Source: Halomonas litopenaei (GTDB taxonomy: Bacteria > Pseudomonadota > Gammaproteobacteria > Pseudomonadales > Halomonadaceae). Taken from it: 64,000 nucleotides of DNA. The stretch lies in the NCBI RefSeq assembly GCF_017303055.1, contig NZ_JAEKJT010000009.1:62001-126000 (forward strand). The letters are read 5' to 3'. The position numbers were made by a program, and so were the translations under genes. Numbering within the stretch: the first letter of the stretch is position 1; each line of letters begins with the position of its first letter. The notes beneath the pieces are model-generated. The model made no database searches and was not told the origin of the DNA. It saw only the letters and a list, made by a program, of their open reading frames with translations. Shown here in pieces: positions 51,240 to 59,922 of the stretch.

Positions 51240-51549
51240 CGTCGCGCCCTTCTCTTTCGCAACCCCTGTCGTCGAGCTGACGGCACACCCGCATGCCCTG
51301 CTCCACCGTGACCAGACAGCCCTGGCGATTGGGGGCATCGTCGATAGTGATCAGGCAATCGTGGCAGACCCCCATCATGCACAGCGGCGCACGATGACCA
51401 CCGGCGCCGTGGCGGCGGTAGCCGGCAACGCCCTGGTGCAGCAGCACCGCGGCCGCCACGCTAAGCGTCGAGGGCACCTGGTAGGGTACGCCGTCGATAG
51501 TGATGGTGACCTCGGGCGTGGGCGTGGCACTTTCAAGCCGCTTGAGCAT
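51226..51549 (-). CDS. [2Fe-2S] ferredoxin-like dehydrogenase subunit (HcnA type)
   Basis: The 107-residue protein has a plant-type ferredoxin pattern with four cysteines: PLCMMGVCHDCLITID and QGCLVTVEQGM. ITIDGVPYQVPSTLSVAAAVL precedes it, as in HcnA-type gamma subunits. ATG 51549 is chosen because GGGAGGA lies 7 bases before it and it overlaps the oxidase stop by 17 bases; starts at 51597-51600 would overlap by about 65 bases without a ribosome site. Confidence 0.86.
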   Translation of the reverse strand: MLKRLESATPTPEVTITIDGVPYQVPSTLSVAAAVLLHQGVAGYRRHGAGGHRAPLCMMGVCHDCLITIDDAPNRQGCLVTVEQGMRVCRQLDDRGCEREGRDDADL

Positions 51550-52648
51550 CGAAGCGTCCTCCCGAGAAGAGCGGATAGCGCTCTGTGAGTCGGTCATCAC
51601 TCAGCGCTGCGGCCAGCTCATCGGCGTGAAAGGCAGCCAGGGTAATGCCGCTGTGGCAGCTCAGGTTGTAGGCGCCGGGATAGCGCCGCGAGGCCTCGTA
51701 GACCGGGCAGCCGTCCGGCGTCATGATCCTTAGCGCCGCCCAACTGCGCACCAGCCGCGCCGACGCCAGATCGGGATAGATAGTCACCGCCCGCCGGGCC
51801 AGGGCGTGCAGGGTATCGAGGGTGACCCTGGTGTCGTGGCCGACATGTTCGAGCACGTCGCCGATCAGGTAGCCGCCGCTCGCGGTCTGGCGGATCTGCG
51901 GCGTCGGCAGACGCCCGGAGGCGGGCAGGCGCTCGCTGACCAGCACCTGGCCACGCACCGGCGTGACTCGACCGCAGAGTCCCAGCGGCGGTGCCAGCCG
52001 CGCCGCCCCCAGCCCACAGGCCAGTACCAGCCGTTCGGCATGCACGACGCCACGGGAGGTGTGGGCAACAAAGCCCGCCTCGCCGGGGTCGATCGAGGCG
52101 ACCGGATGATGAGCTCGCACGTCGACGCCGAGCGCCAGGCAGGCGCTGTAGAGGGCGCGCAGCAGAAACAGTGGATTGCAGTGGCCGTCGTGGGGTGTCC
52201 AGATGCCCCCCGGGACGTCGCCGCCCAGGCCCGGCAGCAGTCGCTCAAGCCGCTCGCCTTCCAGGTACTCCCAGCGCACGCCGGCCTCACGGGCCCAGGG
52301 AGTGTCGTACAGCGCCTGGTACTCCGCGCAACGGCTGCGCACCTCGTCGTCGTCAAGACACAGATCGACGCCGCCGGGCTGCTCGAACTCCAGATCCACC
52401 CCGGTGCGCTCGCCCAGCTCGCTCGCAAACCCCGGCCAGGCCCGGCTCGAAGCCAGCGACATCGCCGCGTAGGCGGGCATGCCGGCACCCTTGCCCTGGA
52501 CCCAAACCAATCCGGCGTTGCCCCGGGAGGCCTTGAGCGCGGTATCGTGTTCATCGAGAACGCAGACGCGACGGCCACGGCGCGCAAGCCCGTAGGCCAC
52601 CGCCATGCCCACCACGCCACCGCCAACGATCATTACCTCGTGTGCCAT
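51533..52648 (-). CDS. DAO-family FAD oxidoreductase, beta subunit (HcnC/OoxB type)
   Basis: The 371-residue protein has the FAD motif VMIVGGGVVGMAVAYGLARRG at residues 5-25, SRGNAGLVWVQGKG (as in DAO-family dehydrogenases), VLACGLGAARLAP and a C-terminal SCHSGITLAAFHADELAAAL. It catalyses oxidation of an amino or imino acid. As the first gene of a three-subunit operon with a divergent LysR gene, it matches octopine/nopaline oxidases, D-hydroxyproline dehydrogenase or related systems. No hydroxyproline epimerase or opine-specific gene is nearby, so the substrate is open. Confidence 0.86.
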   Translation of the reverse strand: MAHEVMIVGGGVVGMAVAYGLARRGRRVCVLDEHDTALKASRGNAGLVWVQGKGAGMPAYAAMSLASSRAWPGFASELGERTGVDLEFEQPGGVDLCLDDDEVRSRCAEYQALYDTPWAREAGVRWEYLEGERLERLLPGLGGDVPGGIWTPHDGHCNPLFLLRALYSACLALGVDVRAHHPVASIDPGEAGFVAHTSRGVVHAERLVLACGLGAARLAPPLGLCGRVTPVRGQVLVSERLPASGRLPTPQIRQTASGGYLIGDVLEHVGHDTRVTLDTLHALARRAVTIYPDLASARLVRSWAALRIMTPDGCPVYEASRRYPGAYNLSCHSGITLAAFHADELAAALSDDRLTERYPLFSGGRFDAQAA

Positions 52649-52812
52649 GGAAGCCTTGGACCCCTAGCCGTCGGTTGCCGATGACTCGACGATAGAAGCC
52701 ACATCCCATACGATCCAATACCAATCAATGGCAAACCCATGCGCTGATGTTATGGATCTTCCGATGCAGGGCTGACGGGTGGGGCCAGTGGAGGTTTCGA
52801 TGGAGGACAGCG

Positions 52813-53718
52813 ATGGACAGCCCCCGGCTCAGTGACCGCCAGCTGCAGGCCTTTCAGCACACCATGGACAGTGGCAGCGTCACCGCCGCCGCCAGCCGCA
52901 TGCACATCGCCCAGCCAGGGGTGACTCGACTGTTGAAGCAGCTCGAACACGACCTTGGCTTTGCGCTGTTCTCGCGGATCAAGGGACGTCTGGTACCGAC
53001 GCCGGAGGCGCGCCTGTTCTATCGCGAACAGCAGCGCCTGTGGCAGGGACTGGAGCACCTCAGAGACAGCGCGCGGCGGATTCGCCAGCGCGAGCTTGGC
53101 GGGCTTGGCATCAGTGCCATGCCACTGCTCGGCCTGACCTTTGTTCCGGACGTCATCGCCGAGATGGCCAAGGATCACCCGGACCAGCACCTGCGGTTAT
53201 CCACTTTTCGCTCCGAGCAGGTGGTGGAGGACGTGGTCACCCAACGCTCGGAGATCGGCTTTTCCCTGCTGGGAGGCCAGGACGAACGCCTGGCTGCCAC
53301 CGCCTTCACCCTGGACAGCGTCTGCCTGCTGCCGCAAGAGCACCCGCTGGCAAAGCGCGAGAGCATCGCCCTTGAGAACCTCGACGGCCAGACGCTGATC
53401 CACTATGAACCGGGAGACCCCAGCCGCCAGACGCTGGAACGCGCCCTGGCCGAGCGGGGCATAGCGCCGCGCTCGCGCCTGGAGGTATCACTCGCCCTGC
53501 AGGCGACCCGGCTGGTCGGCCAAGGCGCCGGCATCGCCATCGTCGACGCCCTCAATGCCGACGCCATGGGAGGCAGCGACAGCGTTGCACTGGCGCTGCA
53601 AGAGCCCCTGACCGAGACCTTTTACCTGCTGACACCCCGCGACCAGCCGCTGTCGCGACTGGCCGAGGAGTTTGTGCAGCGCTTTCGCCGTCGGTTTGCC
53701 GAGGTGCAGGCGGGGTAG
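52813..53718 (+). CDS. LysR-family regulator, divergent from the dehydrogenase operon
   Basis: The 301-residue protein has a winged helix (LQAFQHTMDSGSVTAAASRMHIAQPGVTRLLKQLEHDLG) and a full effector domain. It resembles LysR regulators of opine/amino-acid catabolism such as OccR/NocR, which would suit the neighbouring operon, but that is a contextual call. The start at 52813 has a GAGGA site; a longer frame from 52747 lacks one. The 164-base divergent region should hold its binding site. Confidence 0.84.
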   Translation: MDSPRLSDRQLQAFQHTMDSGSVTAAASRMHIAQPGVTRLLKQLEHDLGFALFSRIKGRLVPTPEARLFYREQQRLWQGLEHLRDSARRIRQRELGGLGISAMPLLGLTFVPDVIAEMAKDHPDQHLRLSTFRSEQVVEDVVTQRSEIGFSLLGGQDERLAATAFTLDSVCLLPQEHPLAKRESIALENLDGQTLIHYEPGDPSRQTLERALAERGIAPRSRLEVSLALQATRLVGQGAGIAIVDALNADAMGGSDSVALALQEPLTETFYLLTPRDQPLSRLAEEFVQRFRRRFAEVQAG

Positions 53719-53849
53719 AAAAATTAGTCAAGCAGGGAGGTGGCGTCGATTTTGGTTTTTCAAACCACGTCTCTGCGTCAATACCTCCCTACAACACCAC
53801 CCACACCGAATAAAGGAGAACCCCGCACCATCAAGAAGACGAAATCTTT

Positions 53850-54716
53850 CTACTCCCCGAGAAACACTTGATCTCGGTGATAGCGAAGATACTGCCTTAC
53901 TTCCTCAGGAATCTTCGATAGTTTCATTTCACTATTCACATGCAACAAGCGAGCATCATTCTCACTCAGCGCCAAACTAATCAACATCTGGCCACCATCA
54001 TCGAAAGAGATGAAACCCGCATCAAACAAATGATCCAATGTAGGAGTAAGGAGCAGCCCATTCATGGGATCAAGACGTTCAGCATTAGAGCTTTCCCGCC
54101 ATGGCTTGATATGTGATGCCCTGAGAAAATCGCATTTCTTAACACCAGTGACTGCGCAGCCTCGCCATAGTGAAATGACTCCTGCACGAAAAGCGCCTTG
54201 ACCCACTCGGCTCGAAATTATGGCTTGGCGCTCAGTGCTTTCTAAGCCATCAAGCTCTTCACTATGGGCCTCCACATCAATGAAGGGGTTTTGCTCGACG
54301 GTATAGTGGAAGGTGAATACGAAGCGACTTGGGGAGTTTTCGAGAAGCTCAAATTCTTCAAGAAAAATTTCGCCAAAGTACTCAAACGGCGAGTGATGGA
54401 TATCACGATAGAACAGATGAATCTCGTCGCCATTGCTGTGTGCGCTCACGATCCGATTGTCGGACCCGTGCTTACGCTCGCCTTCCCAGTAAAGCCTATT
54501 GCCTTCAATATGGTCATGGTACTGGGTGAGTGCGCTTTGTTTTTCCTTGGTAACGAAAAGCACGATAAACTTGCTATCTTTTGGCGTTACTACGCCTCGA
54601 GATATTGCTTGGAAGCTCTTAAACCCCCAATGTTCGGAAAGTTGTGGGCGCTCATAGCGTTCGCCCTTCTCCAAACTGTCGAAATTAACAGGCATCCCTT
54701 CCCCCTTAGAAGACAT
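53850..54716 (-). CDS. HNH endonuclease with DUF3427-like N-terminal domain
   Basis: The 288-residue protein has a C-terminal HNH_2 nuclease domain (about 165-270): ISLWRGCAVTGVKKCDFLRA, SHIKPWRES (first His), NGLLLTPTLDHLFD (Asn and second His). The N-terminal part (RYERPQLSEHWGFKSFQAISRG; WEGERKHGSDNRIVSAHS) resembles DUF3427, a domain found in DNA-cleaving and modification-dependent restriction proteins. No methylase is next to it, so it may act alone against modified or foreign DNA. AT-richer base use than its neighbours suggests horizontal gain. Starts at 54716 and 54695 are both possible. Confidence 0.82.
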   Translation of the reverse strand: MSSKGEGMPVNFDSLEKGERYERPQLSEHWGFKSFQAISRGVVTPKDSKFIVLFVTKEKQSALTQYHDHIEGNRLYWEGERKHGSDNRIVSAHSNGDEIHLFYRDIHHSPFEYFGEIFLEEFELLENSPSRFVFTFHYTVEQNPFIDVEAHSEELDGLESTERQAIISSRVGQGAFRAGVISLWRGCAVTGVKKCDFLRASHIKPWRESSNAERLDPMNGLLLTPTLDHLFDAGFISFDDGGQMLISLALSENDARLLHVNSEMKLSKIPEEVRQYLRYHRDQVFLGE

Positions 54717-54823
54717 CCACCCTATCTTCTTTCTACGCGAAGTCGACTCGTACAGCCAGGGCTACTCTGAGACGCCTAGCGACGTCTAAGACCTAGGTGA
54801 AGTAGTTTCCGATATTCCGTTTA

Positions 54824-55708
54824 CTACAGTCGCAGCCCTGGGGCGATGACATCGAGAAACGCCTGGATACGCGCCGACAGGGCGGTGTTGCGGTAGTAGA
54901 CGGCCTGCACCTGCTCCCGTGGACCACCATGGCGCATCGCCTCGGGTAGCAGGACCTCAAGCTGCCCGCTGGCGATATCATCACCGACCATGAAGTTGGA
55001 CAGGCAGGCAATGCCCTCTCCGGCGAGGCACAGACGCCGCATCACTTCGCCACTGGAGGTGGACATCGAAGGGCTGATCTCGTCATCCATTCCCTCCACC
55101 GGCCACCGATTCAAGCTGCTGGGAGCGAGAAATCCGATCAGTTGATGCTGTTCGAGCTCCGTCACCGACGTGGGCCTGCCGGCGCGCGCGAGATAGCCAG
55201 GACTAGCCACCAGGTGCAGACGCGAGCGCCCCAGCAGTCGCGCGTGCAGGGTGGAGTCCGCCAGGGCGCCAATCCGAATGGCCACATCGGCACGCTGTTC
55301 CAGCAGATTGATGATGTCATCGCTGGCAGACAGCTCCAGCTCGATACCGGGATAGCGGCGCCGAAACTCCCCGACCAACGGCACCAGTTGGTGCAGCACG
55401 AAGGGGCTGGCGGAGTCCACCCGCAGTCGGCCAGCAGGCTCTCCCCGTCGCAGCGCCAGCGACTCCTCTGCCGCGTTCAAGCGCTCTAGTCCTTCGCGTA
55501 CCTCGGCGACAAAGCGGCTGCCCTCATCCGTCAGCGCCACACTGCGCGTCGTACGGTTCAGCAGGGGCACATCAAGCCGCTGCTCCAGCCGCTGGACCGC
55601 TCTCGATATACGTGCCACCGGCACGTCCAGGCGAGTGGAGGCGGCACTGAAACCACCGCTATCCACCACCGCCAGCAATAGCTCCAGGTCCTCCGAGCGA
55701 GTCTTCAT
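54824..55708 (-). CDS. LysR-family regulator
   Basis: The 294-residue protein has the helix-turn-helix LAVVDSGGFSAASTRLDVPVARISRAVQRLEQRLD and the CrgA/DsdC-like effector start GRLRVDSASPFVLHQLVPLV. SPGYLARAGRP is typical of this subgroup, whose members often control divergent transporters or oxidoreductases. It is divergent from an MFS exporter gene and an aldo-keto reductase gene, with an inverted repeat (TCGATAA/TTATCGA) between. Confidence 0.86.
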   Translation of the reverse strand: MKTRSEDLELLLAVVDSGGFSAASTRLDVPVARISRAVQRLEQRLDVPLLNRTTRSVALTDEGSRFVAEVREGLERLNAAEESLALRRGEPAGRLRVDSASPFVLHQLVPLVGEFRRRYPGIELELSASDDIINLLEQRADVAIRIGALADSTLHARLLGRSRLHLVASPGYLARAGRPTSVTELEQHQLIGFLAPSSLNRWPVEGMDDEISPSMSTSSGEVMRRLCLAGEGIACLSNFMVGDDIASGQLEVLLPEAMRHGGPREQVQAVYYRNTALSARIQAFLDVIAPGLRL

Positions 55709-55774
55709 CAGGCCCCTCCTCGTCCATGGAGGCTCACCCTCCTGTTGACCGCAGCAAACACCGCAGCGACTTTC

Positions 55775-55817
55775 TCGATAACCACAAAGGTGTTTCTCAT
55801 ATAGGCACGTTTATCGA
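55775..55817. promoter_or_regulatory. Inverted repeat in the LysR/MFS divergent promoter region
   Basis: TCGATAA (55775-55781) and TTATCGA (55811-55817) are perfect inverted copies 36 bases apart (start to start), in the 180-base region between the LysR and MFS genes. Spaced half-sites of this kind suit a LysR tetramer. A CATATA box lies between them. Confidence 0.4.
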
Positions 55818-55888
55818 AAAAGTGTCCTCCGCCAGACTGCACGCCGTCAAGTCGTCCCCCGGCGACGCCATCTCATAGGAGAGATACG

Positions 55889-57070
55889 ATGCCTATTGCT
55901 CTGCTGGCGCTAACGCTTAGCGCCTTTGCCATCGGCACCACCGAGTTCGTGATTGTCGGCCTGGTGCCCACCATTGCTCAGGACCTTGCAGTGAGCCTGC
56001 CCTCTGCCGGACTGCTGGTCAGCCTGTACGCCGTCGGCGTGGCGGTCGGCGCCCCCGTGCTGACGGCACTGACCGGGCGCTTCAACCGCAAGTGGGTGCT
56101 GCTCGGCCTGATGACCCTGTTCATTGCCGGCAATCTGCTGGCCTGGCAGGCGCCCAGCTACGGCTCGTTGATCACCGCACGGGTGCTCACCGGCCTGGCC
56201 CACGGGGTGTTCTTCTCGATCGGTTCTACCATCGCCACCAGCCTGGTCGCCAAGGACAAGGAGGCCAGTGCCATTGCCATCATGTTTACCGGCCTCACCG
56301 TGGCGCTGGTGACGGGGGTACCGCTGGGCACCTGGATCGGCCAGACCTTTGGCTGGCGAGCCACCTTCCTGGTGGTATCGGGACTGGGCCTGATTGCCCT
56401 GTTGGGTAGCGCCCTGCTGATCCCCAACAACCTCAAGCGCGCGGCGCCGGCGACCCTAGGCCAGCAGTTCAAGGTGCTTACCCATCCGCGTCTGCTGCTG
56501 GTCTATGCGATCACCATCCTGGGCTACGGCGGCACCTTTACTGCCTTCACCTTTCTCGCACCGATTCTGGAGCAGGCCACCGGTTTCGCTCCCTCCATGG
56601 TCAGCCTGATCATGCTGGTCTACGGTGTCTCGGTGGCGTTCGGCAACATTTACGGTGGCAAGCTGGCGGACCAGATGGGGCCGATCCGGGCCTTGACGCT
56701 GATCTTCATCGGTTTGGCCGCGGTGCTGCTGGTGCTCAACGTGACCGCCGTCCACCCGCTAGCCGCCGTACTGACGATTCTGGTCTGGGGCGCCTTTGCC
56801 TTTGGCAACGTGCCAGGCCTGCAGGTCTACGTGGTGCAACTGGCAGAGCGCTACGTGCCGGAAGCGGTCGATGTCGCTTCCGGACTCAACATCGCTGCGT
56901 TCAACATCGGCATTGCCCTGGGCTCTGTTGTCGGCGGCCAGGTCGTCGAACACCTGGCACTGACAGACACCGCCTGGATCGGCGCGCTGATCGTGGTGGC
57001 TGCCCTGGCACTGACCCACCTGTCCGGCCGACTGGACCAGCGTCGTGCAGCACGCCTGGCCAATGCCTGA
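55889..57070 (+). CDS. MFS transporter, DHA1-type drug/sugar exporter
   Basis: The 393-residue protein has twelve helices. ALTLSAFAIGTTEFVIVGLVPTIAQDL is typical of the AraJ/YdhP/PbuE group of DHA1 exporters, GRFNRKWVLLG is the loop 2-3 motif (motif A), and TGVPLGTWIGQTFGWRATF is motif C. The substrate is not evident. An AGGAGA ribosome site precedes ATG 55889. It is under a divergent LysR and followed by an aldo-keto reductase gene, a frequent arrangement in stress or detoxification groups. Confidence 0.87.
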   Translation: MPIALLALTLSAFAIGTTEFVIVGLVPTIAQDLAVSLPSAGLLVSLYAVGVAVGAPVLTALTGRFNRKWVLLGLMTLFIAGNLLAWQAPSYGSLITARVLTGLAHGVFFSIGSTIATSLVAKDKEASAIAIMFTGLTVALVTGVPLGTWIGQTFGWRATFLVVSGLGLIALLGSALLIPNNLKRAAPATLGQQFKVLTHPRLLLVYAITILGYGGTFTAFTFLAPILEQATGFAPSMVSLIMLVYGVSVAFGNIYGGKLADQMGPIRALTLIFIGLAAVLLVLNVTAVHPLAAVLTILVWGAFAFGNVPGLQVYVVQLAERYVPEAVDVASGLNIAAFNIGIALGSVVGGQVVEHLALTDTAWIGALIVVAALALTHLSGRLDQRRAARLANA

Positions 57071-57253
57071 GCACCGGACAAGCATTTCGTCTGCTAATTT
57101 TTCTTCCGCCCCCTTGAACTGACGACGTTGCCACCGCATGTCCAAAGATGAACATTGGCACGACGTTGCGACGGCCAAGGCCGCCGCTCAAGGAACTGCA
57201 TCCCCGGGATCACGACAGTGCCCGGGGCCGCTCTCGACGACCAAGGAGCCAAG

Positions 57254-58063
57254 ATGTCAACGCTTATCCCTAACCCCGGCCTCGGTACCTTCCGCCTGAC
57301 GGGCGACACCCTGCGCCACGCAGTGACCACCGCCCTGAAGCTCGGTTACCGTCACCTGGATACGGCTCAGTTCTATGGCAACGAGGCCGAAGTCGGCTCG
57401 GCCATCGCAGCAAGCTCGGTTCCGCGCAGCGAGATCTTTCTGACCACCAAGGTGTGGTGGGATCGTCTGGAGCCAGTGGCGCTCAAGGCCAGCGTCGAGG
57501 AAAGCCTGTCCAAGCTCGGCACAGACTATGTGGATCTCCTGCTGATCCACTGGCCCTCGCCGGACGATGAAGTGCCGATGCGTGATTACCTGACCGCGCT
57601 GAAAGACGTCAAGGATGCAGGCAAGGCCCGCCATATCGGCGTCTCCAACTTCACCAAGGCGCAGATCGACCAGGCGGTGGATATTCTCGGCAAGGGTGAA
57701 ATTCTGACCAATCAGATCGAGGTTCACCCCTTCCTGCAAAACCGCGAGCTGGTTGCCCACTGCGAAAAACACGGCATCACCCCCACCGCATTCATGCCGT
57801 TGGCAGTCGGCAAGGTGCTCGAGGACGACACGCTGAACGCCATCGCCGAAAAGCACGATGCCAACCCGGCACAGGTGGCCATCTCCTGGCTGCATCAGCT
57901 CGGCATTCCGACCTTCCCCTCCTCCACCAAGGAGAAGAACCTGAAGAGCAACCTGGAGGCGCTCAAGCTGGAGCTGTCCGAGGAAGAGATGGACGCCATT
58001 GCCAAGCTCGACCGCGGCGAGCGCGTCGCCAACCCGGACTTCGCGCCCAAGTGGGATCAGTAA
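57254..58063 (+). CDS. dkgB: Aldo/keto reductase (2,5-diketo-D-gluconate reductase B-like)
   Basis: The 269-residue NADPH enzyme has the catalytic tetrad: Asp and Tyr in HLDTAQFYGNEAEVG, Lys in FLTTKVWWDRL and His in DLLLIHWPSPDDEVP. GVSNFTKAQID and the C-terminal FPSSTKEKNLKSNL complete the cofactor site. Length and sequence are close to DkgB, which reduces methylglyoxal and other aldehydes as well as diketogluconate. The start at 57254 has an AAGGAG site. A strong terminator follows. Confidence 0.85.
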   Translation: MSTLIPNPGLGTFRLTGDTLRHAVTTALKLGYRHLDTAQFYGNEAEVGSAIAASSVPRSEIFLTTKVWWDRLEPVALKASVEESLSKLGTDYVDLLLIHWPSPDDEVPMRDYLTALKDVKDAGKARHIGVSNFTKAQIDQAVDILGKGEILTNQIEVHPFLQNRELVAHCEKHGITPTAFMPLAVGKVLEDDTLNAIAEKHDANPAQVAISWLHQLGIPTFPSSTKEKNLKSNLEALKLELSEEEMDAIAKLDRGERVANPDFAPKWDQ

Positions 58064-58173
58064 GGCGCGGCGGCTCCAGTGGCTGAATAACGCACTGGGC
58101 CGCTACCCGCCAAGGGTTGCTGGCCCATCGGTCCCGGCACGGCCTGAGGCAGGAGCGTAACGCCCCAGGTGAC

Positions 58174-58212
58174 GGCGCCACGAGCAGACACCTGCTCGTG
58201 GCGCCGTTTTTG
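58174..58212 (+). terminator. Rho-independent terminator after the aldo-keto reductase gene
   Basis: GGCGCCACGAGCAG and CTGCTCGTGGCGCC make a perfect 14-base stem with loop ACAC, followed by GTTTTT. It lies 110 bases after the stop and separates this unit from the convergent phn operon. Confidence 0.9.
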
Positions 58213-58242
58213 CAGGCATCCGCCTTGCCTCTCCGCCTTTCC

Positions 58243-58293
58243 TTTCAGCTCATCTTCTCAGCTCACCTTCTCAGCTCGCCTTCTCAGCTCGCC
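58243..58293. repeat. Short tandem repeat at the 3' end of the phn acetyltransferase gene
   Basis: Nearly four copies of a 13-base unit, TTCTCAGCTCGCC (first copy 12 bases, with A/G variation), run across the stop codon of the acetyltransferase gene. Copies at 58268-58280 and 58281-58293 are identical. A change in copy number would shift the frame of the last residues only. Confidence 0.85.
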
Positions 58294-58985
58294 CTCACTG
58301 CCCCTTTTTCAGCAGCCTCAAGAAAGCGGATCACGTCGCCCTGAAAGTGGCTCAGATGCCGTTTGATCCGTTCATCCGACCAGTCCCACCACGCCAGACG
58401 CTCGAGTCGATCGGCGACGCCAGGGTCGTCGAAGCGTGGGCGCAGCACTCGGGCGGGATTGCCCACCACGATGTGGTAAGCCGGCACGTCCTTGGTCACT
58501 ACACTGCCCGCGCCCACAATGGCGCCGTTGCCGATGGTGACTCCGGGCAACACGATGGCACCGTGGCCGATCCAGACGTCGTGGCCGATGTTGACGCGAT
58601 CCGCTTCGCGCCAGGCAAAGACCTCGGGGTCGACGGCCTCGTCGCAGAAGCCAAACTTGCCGGGACGATAGCTGAAGTGGTGCAGGGTAGGCCGCCACCA
58701 AGGGTGATTGCTGGGGTTGATGCGCACGCTGGCCGCGATCGAACTGAACTTGCCCACACGGGTGAACATGACATCGCCATCCCGCTCGATGTAGCTGTAG
58801 TCCCCCAGGCTTACGTGGTTGAACACGCAGCGACTGCCCACCTCGGTGAAACGGCCAAGCTGGCTGGCGTGAAGCCGCGCATCATCGGCCACGTTGGGCG
58901 CCTCGCTCAGCCGCGCCGAGGCGGGCTGATCCACGGCTCGGGCAGGCGCCGAAGAGGTGTCGGGGGCATGGGATTCAGAGTGCAT
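58284..58985 (-). CDS. Hexapeptide-repeat acetyltransferase of the phn operon
   Basis: The 233-residue protein has left-handed beta-helix repeats (VNIGHDVWIGHGAIVLPGV, IGNGAIVGAGSVVTKDVP) and the xenobiotic acetyltransferase-type end YHIVVGNPARVLR. Between them SIAASVRINPSNHPWWRPTLHHF matches the phosphonate-metabolism hexapeptide family found next to phnP. It may acetylate aminoalkylphosphonates before cleavage, as PhnO does in other operons; this is inferred from position. The start at 58985 is 14 bases after the phnP stop. An N-terminal stretch of about 35 residues is low in order. Confidence 0.85.
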   Translation of the reverse strand: MHSESHAPDTSSAPARAVDQPASARLSEAPNVADDARLHASQLGRFTEVGSRCVFNHVSLGDYSYIERDGDVMFTRVGKFSSIAASVRINPSNHPWWRPTLHHFSYRPGKFGFCDEAVDPEVFAWREADRVNIGHDVWIGHGAIVLPGVTIGNGAIVGAGSVVTKDVPAYHIVVGNPARVLRPRFDDPGVADRLERLAWWDWSDERIKRHLSHFQGDVIRFLEAAEKGAVRAS

Positions 58986-58999
58986 GTGGTGTTGTCCTC

Positions 59000-59779
59000 T
59001 CAGCAGACCGCATCGAGTCGGTGCCAATCTTCCAGCGTCTCGCCATCTCTGGCAAAACGTACCTTGGGCGGCAACGCTACTGGCTCCACCAGGCGTTCTG
59101 CATCCAGCTCGTGGCTGATGTGGGTGAGATAGGCCCTGGGGGGATCGAGCCGAGTAATGATCTCCAGGGCCTGGGTAATATTGTTGTGGTTGCGCGTCTC
59201 GCGCTGGCTCGCCGGGTGGCAGGCATCCAACACCACGATGTCGGGCCCCCATTCCCGCAAGAAGCGCTCGGTGGCACCGGGCAAACCGCAGGTATCTGTC
59301 AGGTAGGCCAGCCGCGTGCCGCCGTCATCCAGGCAATACCCCAAGGTGGGCTTGCTGTGATTGAGCGGCACCGGCGTGACCGTCATCCCGTCCAGATCCA
59401 GCGCCTTGAACGGCTTGAGCCCTGGCTGAAAATCGAGAATGCCGCTGTTGCGATAGAGATCCGCGCAACCGTTGGGATCCTTGGGCCCATACACCGGTAT
59501 ATCGGCGCCAGTCCCCCAACGCAGATGGAACAGGCCCTGAACGTGGTCGGCGTGATAGTGGGTGATAAAAAACGCCGCCGGGCGCTCCAGTTCACAGCTG
59601 TGAGCCAGATCCATACGCCCGGCATCGAGCAGATAGCGCCTGCCATCGACCCTGACTTCGGCACAGCAGGGACCGCGCTGATGGCTCGAGAACACACGTG
59701 CCCTGGTGCAGGCACGGCAGTCGCAGCCAAAGCGAGGCACCTGTGCACTGTCGCCGGTGCCGGTGAAGCGAAACTCCAT
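59000..59779 (-). CDS. phnP: Phosphoribosyl 1,2-cyclic phosphate phosphodiesterase
   Basis: The 259-residue metallo-beta-lactamase-fold enzyme starts MEFRFTGTGDSAQVPRFGCDCRAC, which includes the structural zinc cysteines of PhnP, and has ITHYHADHVQGLFHLRWG (metal motif), LNHSKPTLGY, YLTDTCGLP and THISHELD. It hydrolyses the 1,2-cyclic phosphate formed by C-P lyase to ribose 1,5-bisphosphate. It lies between phnN and the acetyltransferase gene. Confidence 0.92.
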   Translation of the reverse strand: MEFRFTGTGDSAQVPRFGCDCRACTRARVFSSHQRGPCCAEVRVDGRRYLLDAGRMDLAHSCELERPAAFFITHYHADHVQGLFHLRWGTGADIPVYGPKDPNGCADLYRNSGILDFQPGLKPFKALDLDGMTVTPVPLNHSKPTLGYCLDDGGTRLAYLTDTCGLPGATERFLREWGPDIVVLDACHPASQRETRNHNNITQALEIITRLDPPRAYLTHISHELDAERLVEPVALPPKVRFARDGETLEDWHRLDAVC

Positions 59780-59843
59780 GGTGATCTCCTGACATCAGGG
59801 GCTCAGGCAAAGCCGGTATGGTCTCGAGCCGTCACGACCAGAC

Positions 59844-59879
59844 CGCGCATCGGGGGCAGCACGCGCATCGGGGGCAGCA
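59844..59879. repeat. Perfect 18-base tandem duplication between phnN and phnP
   Basis: CGCGCATCGGGGGCAGCA occurs twice in direct succession (59844-59861 and 59862-59879) in the 143-base gap between phnN and phnP, followed by a partial third copy. It looks like a recent slippage event and contains no gene. Confidence 0.85.
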
Positions 59880-59922
59880 CGCGCAGCGGTCTGCGCTTGC
59901 CTCGGTCTGGCAGCCGACAGGC

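Noticed and set aside
53850..54716. Component of a classical restriction-modification system
   Set aside because: No methyltransferase or specificity gene is adjacent; flanking genes are LysR regulators.
58243..58293. Short CRISPR-like repeat
   Set aside because: Units are contiguous without spacers and only 13 bases long; no cas genes are present.
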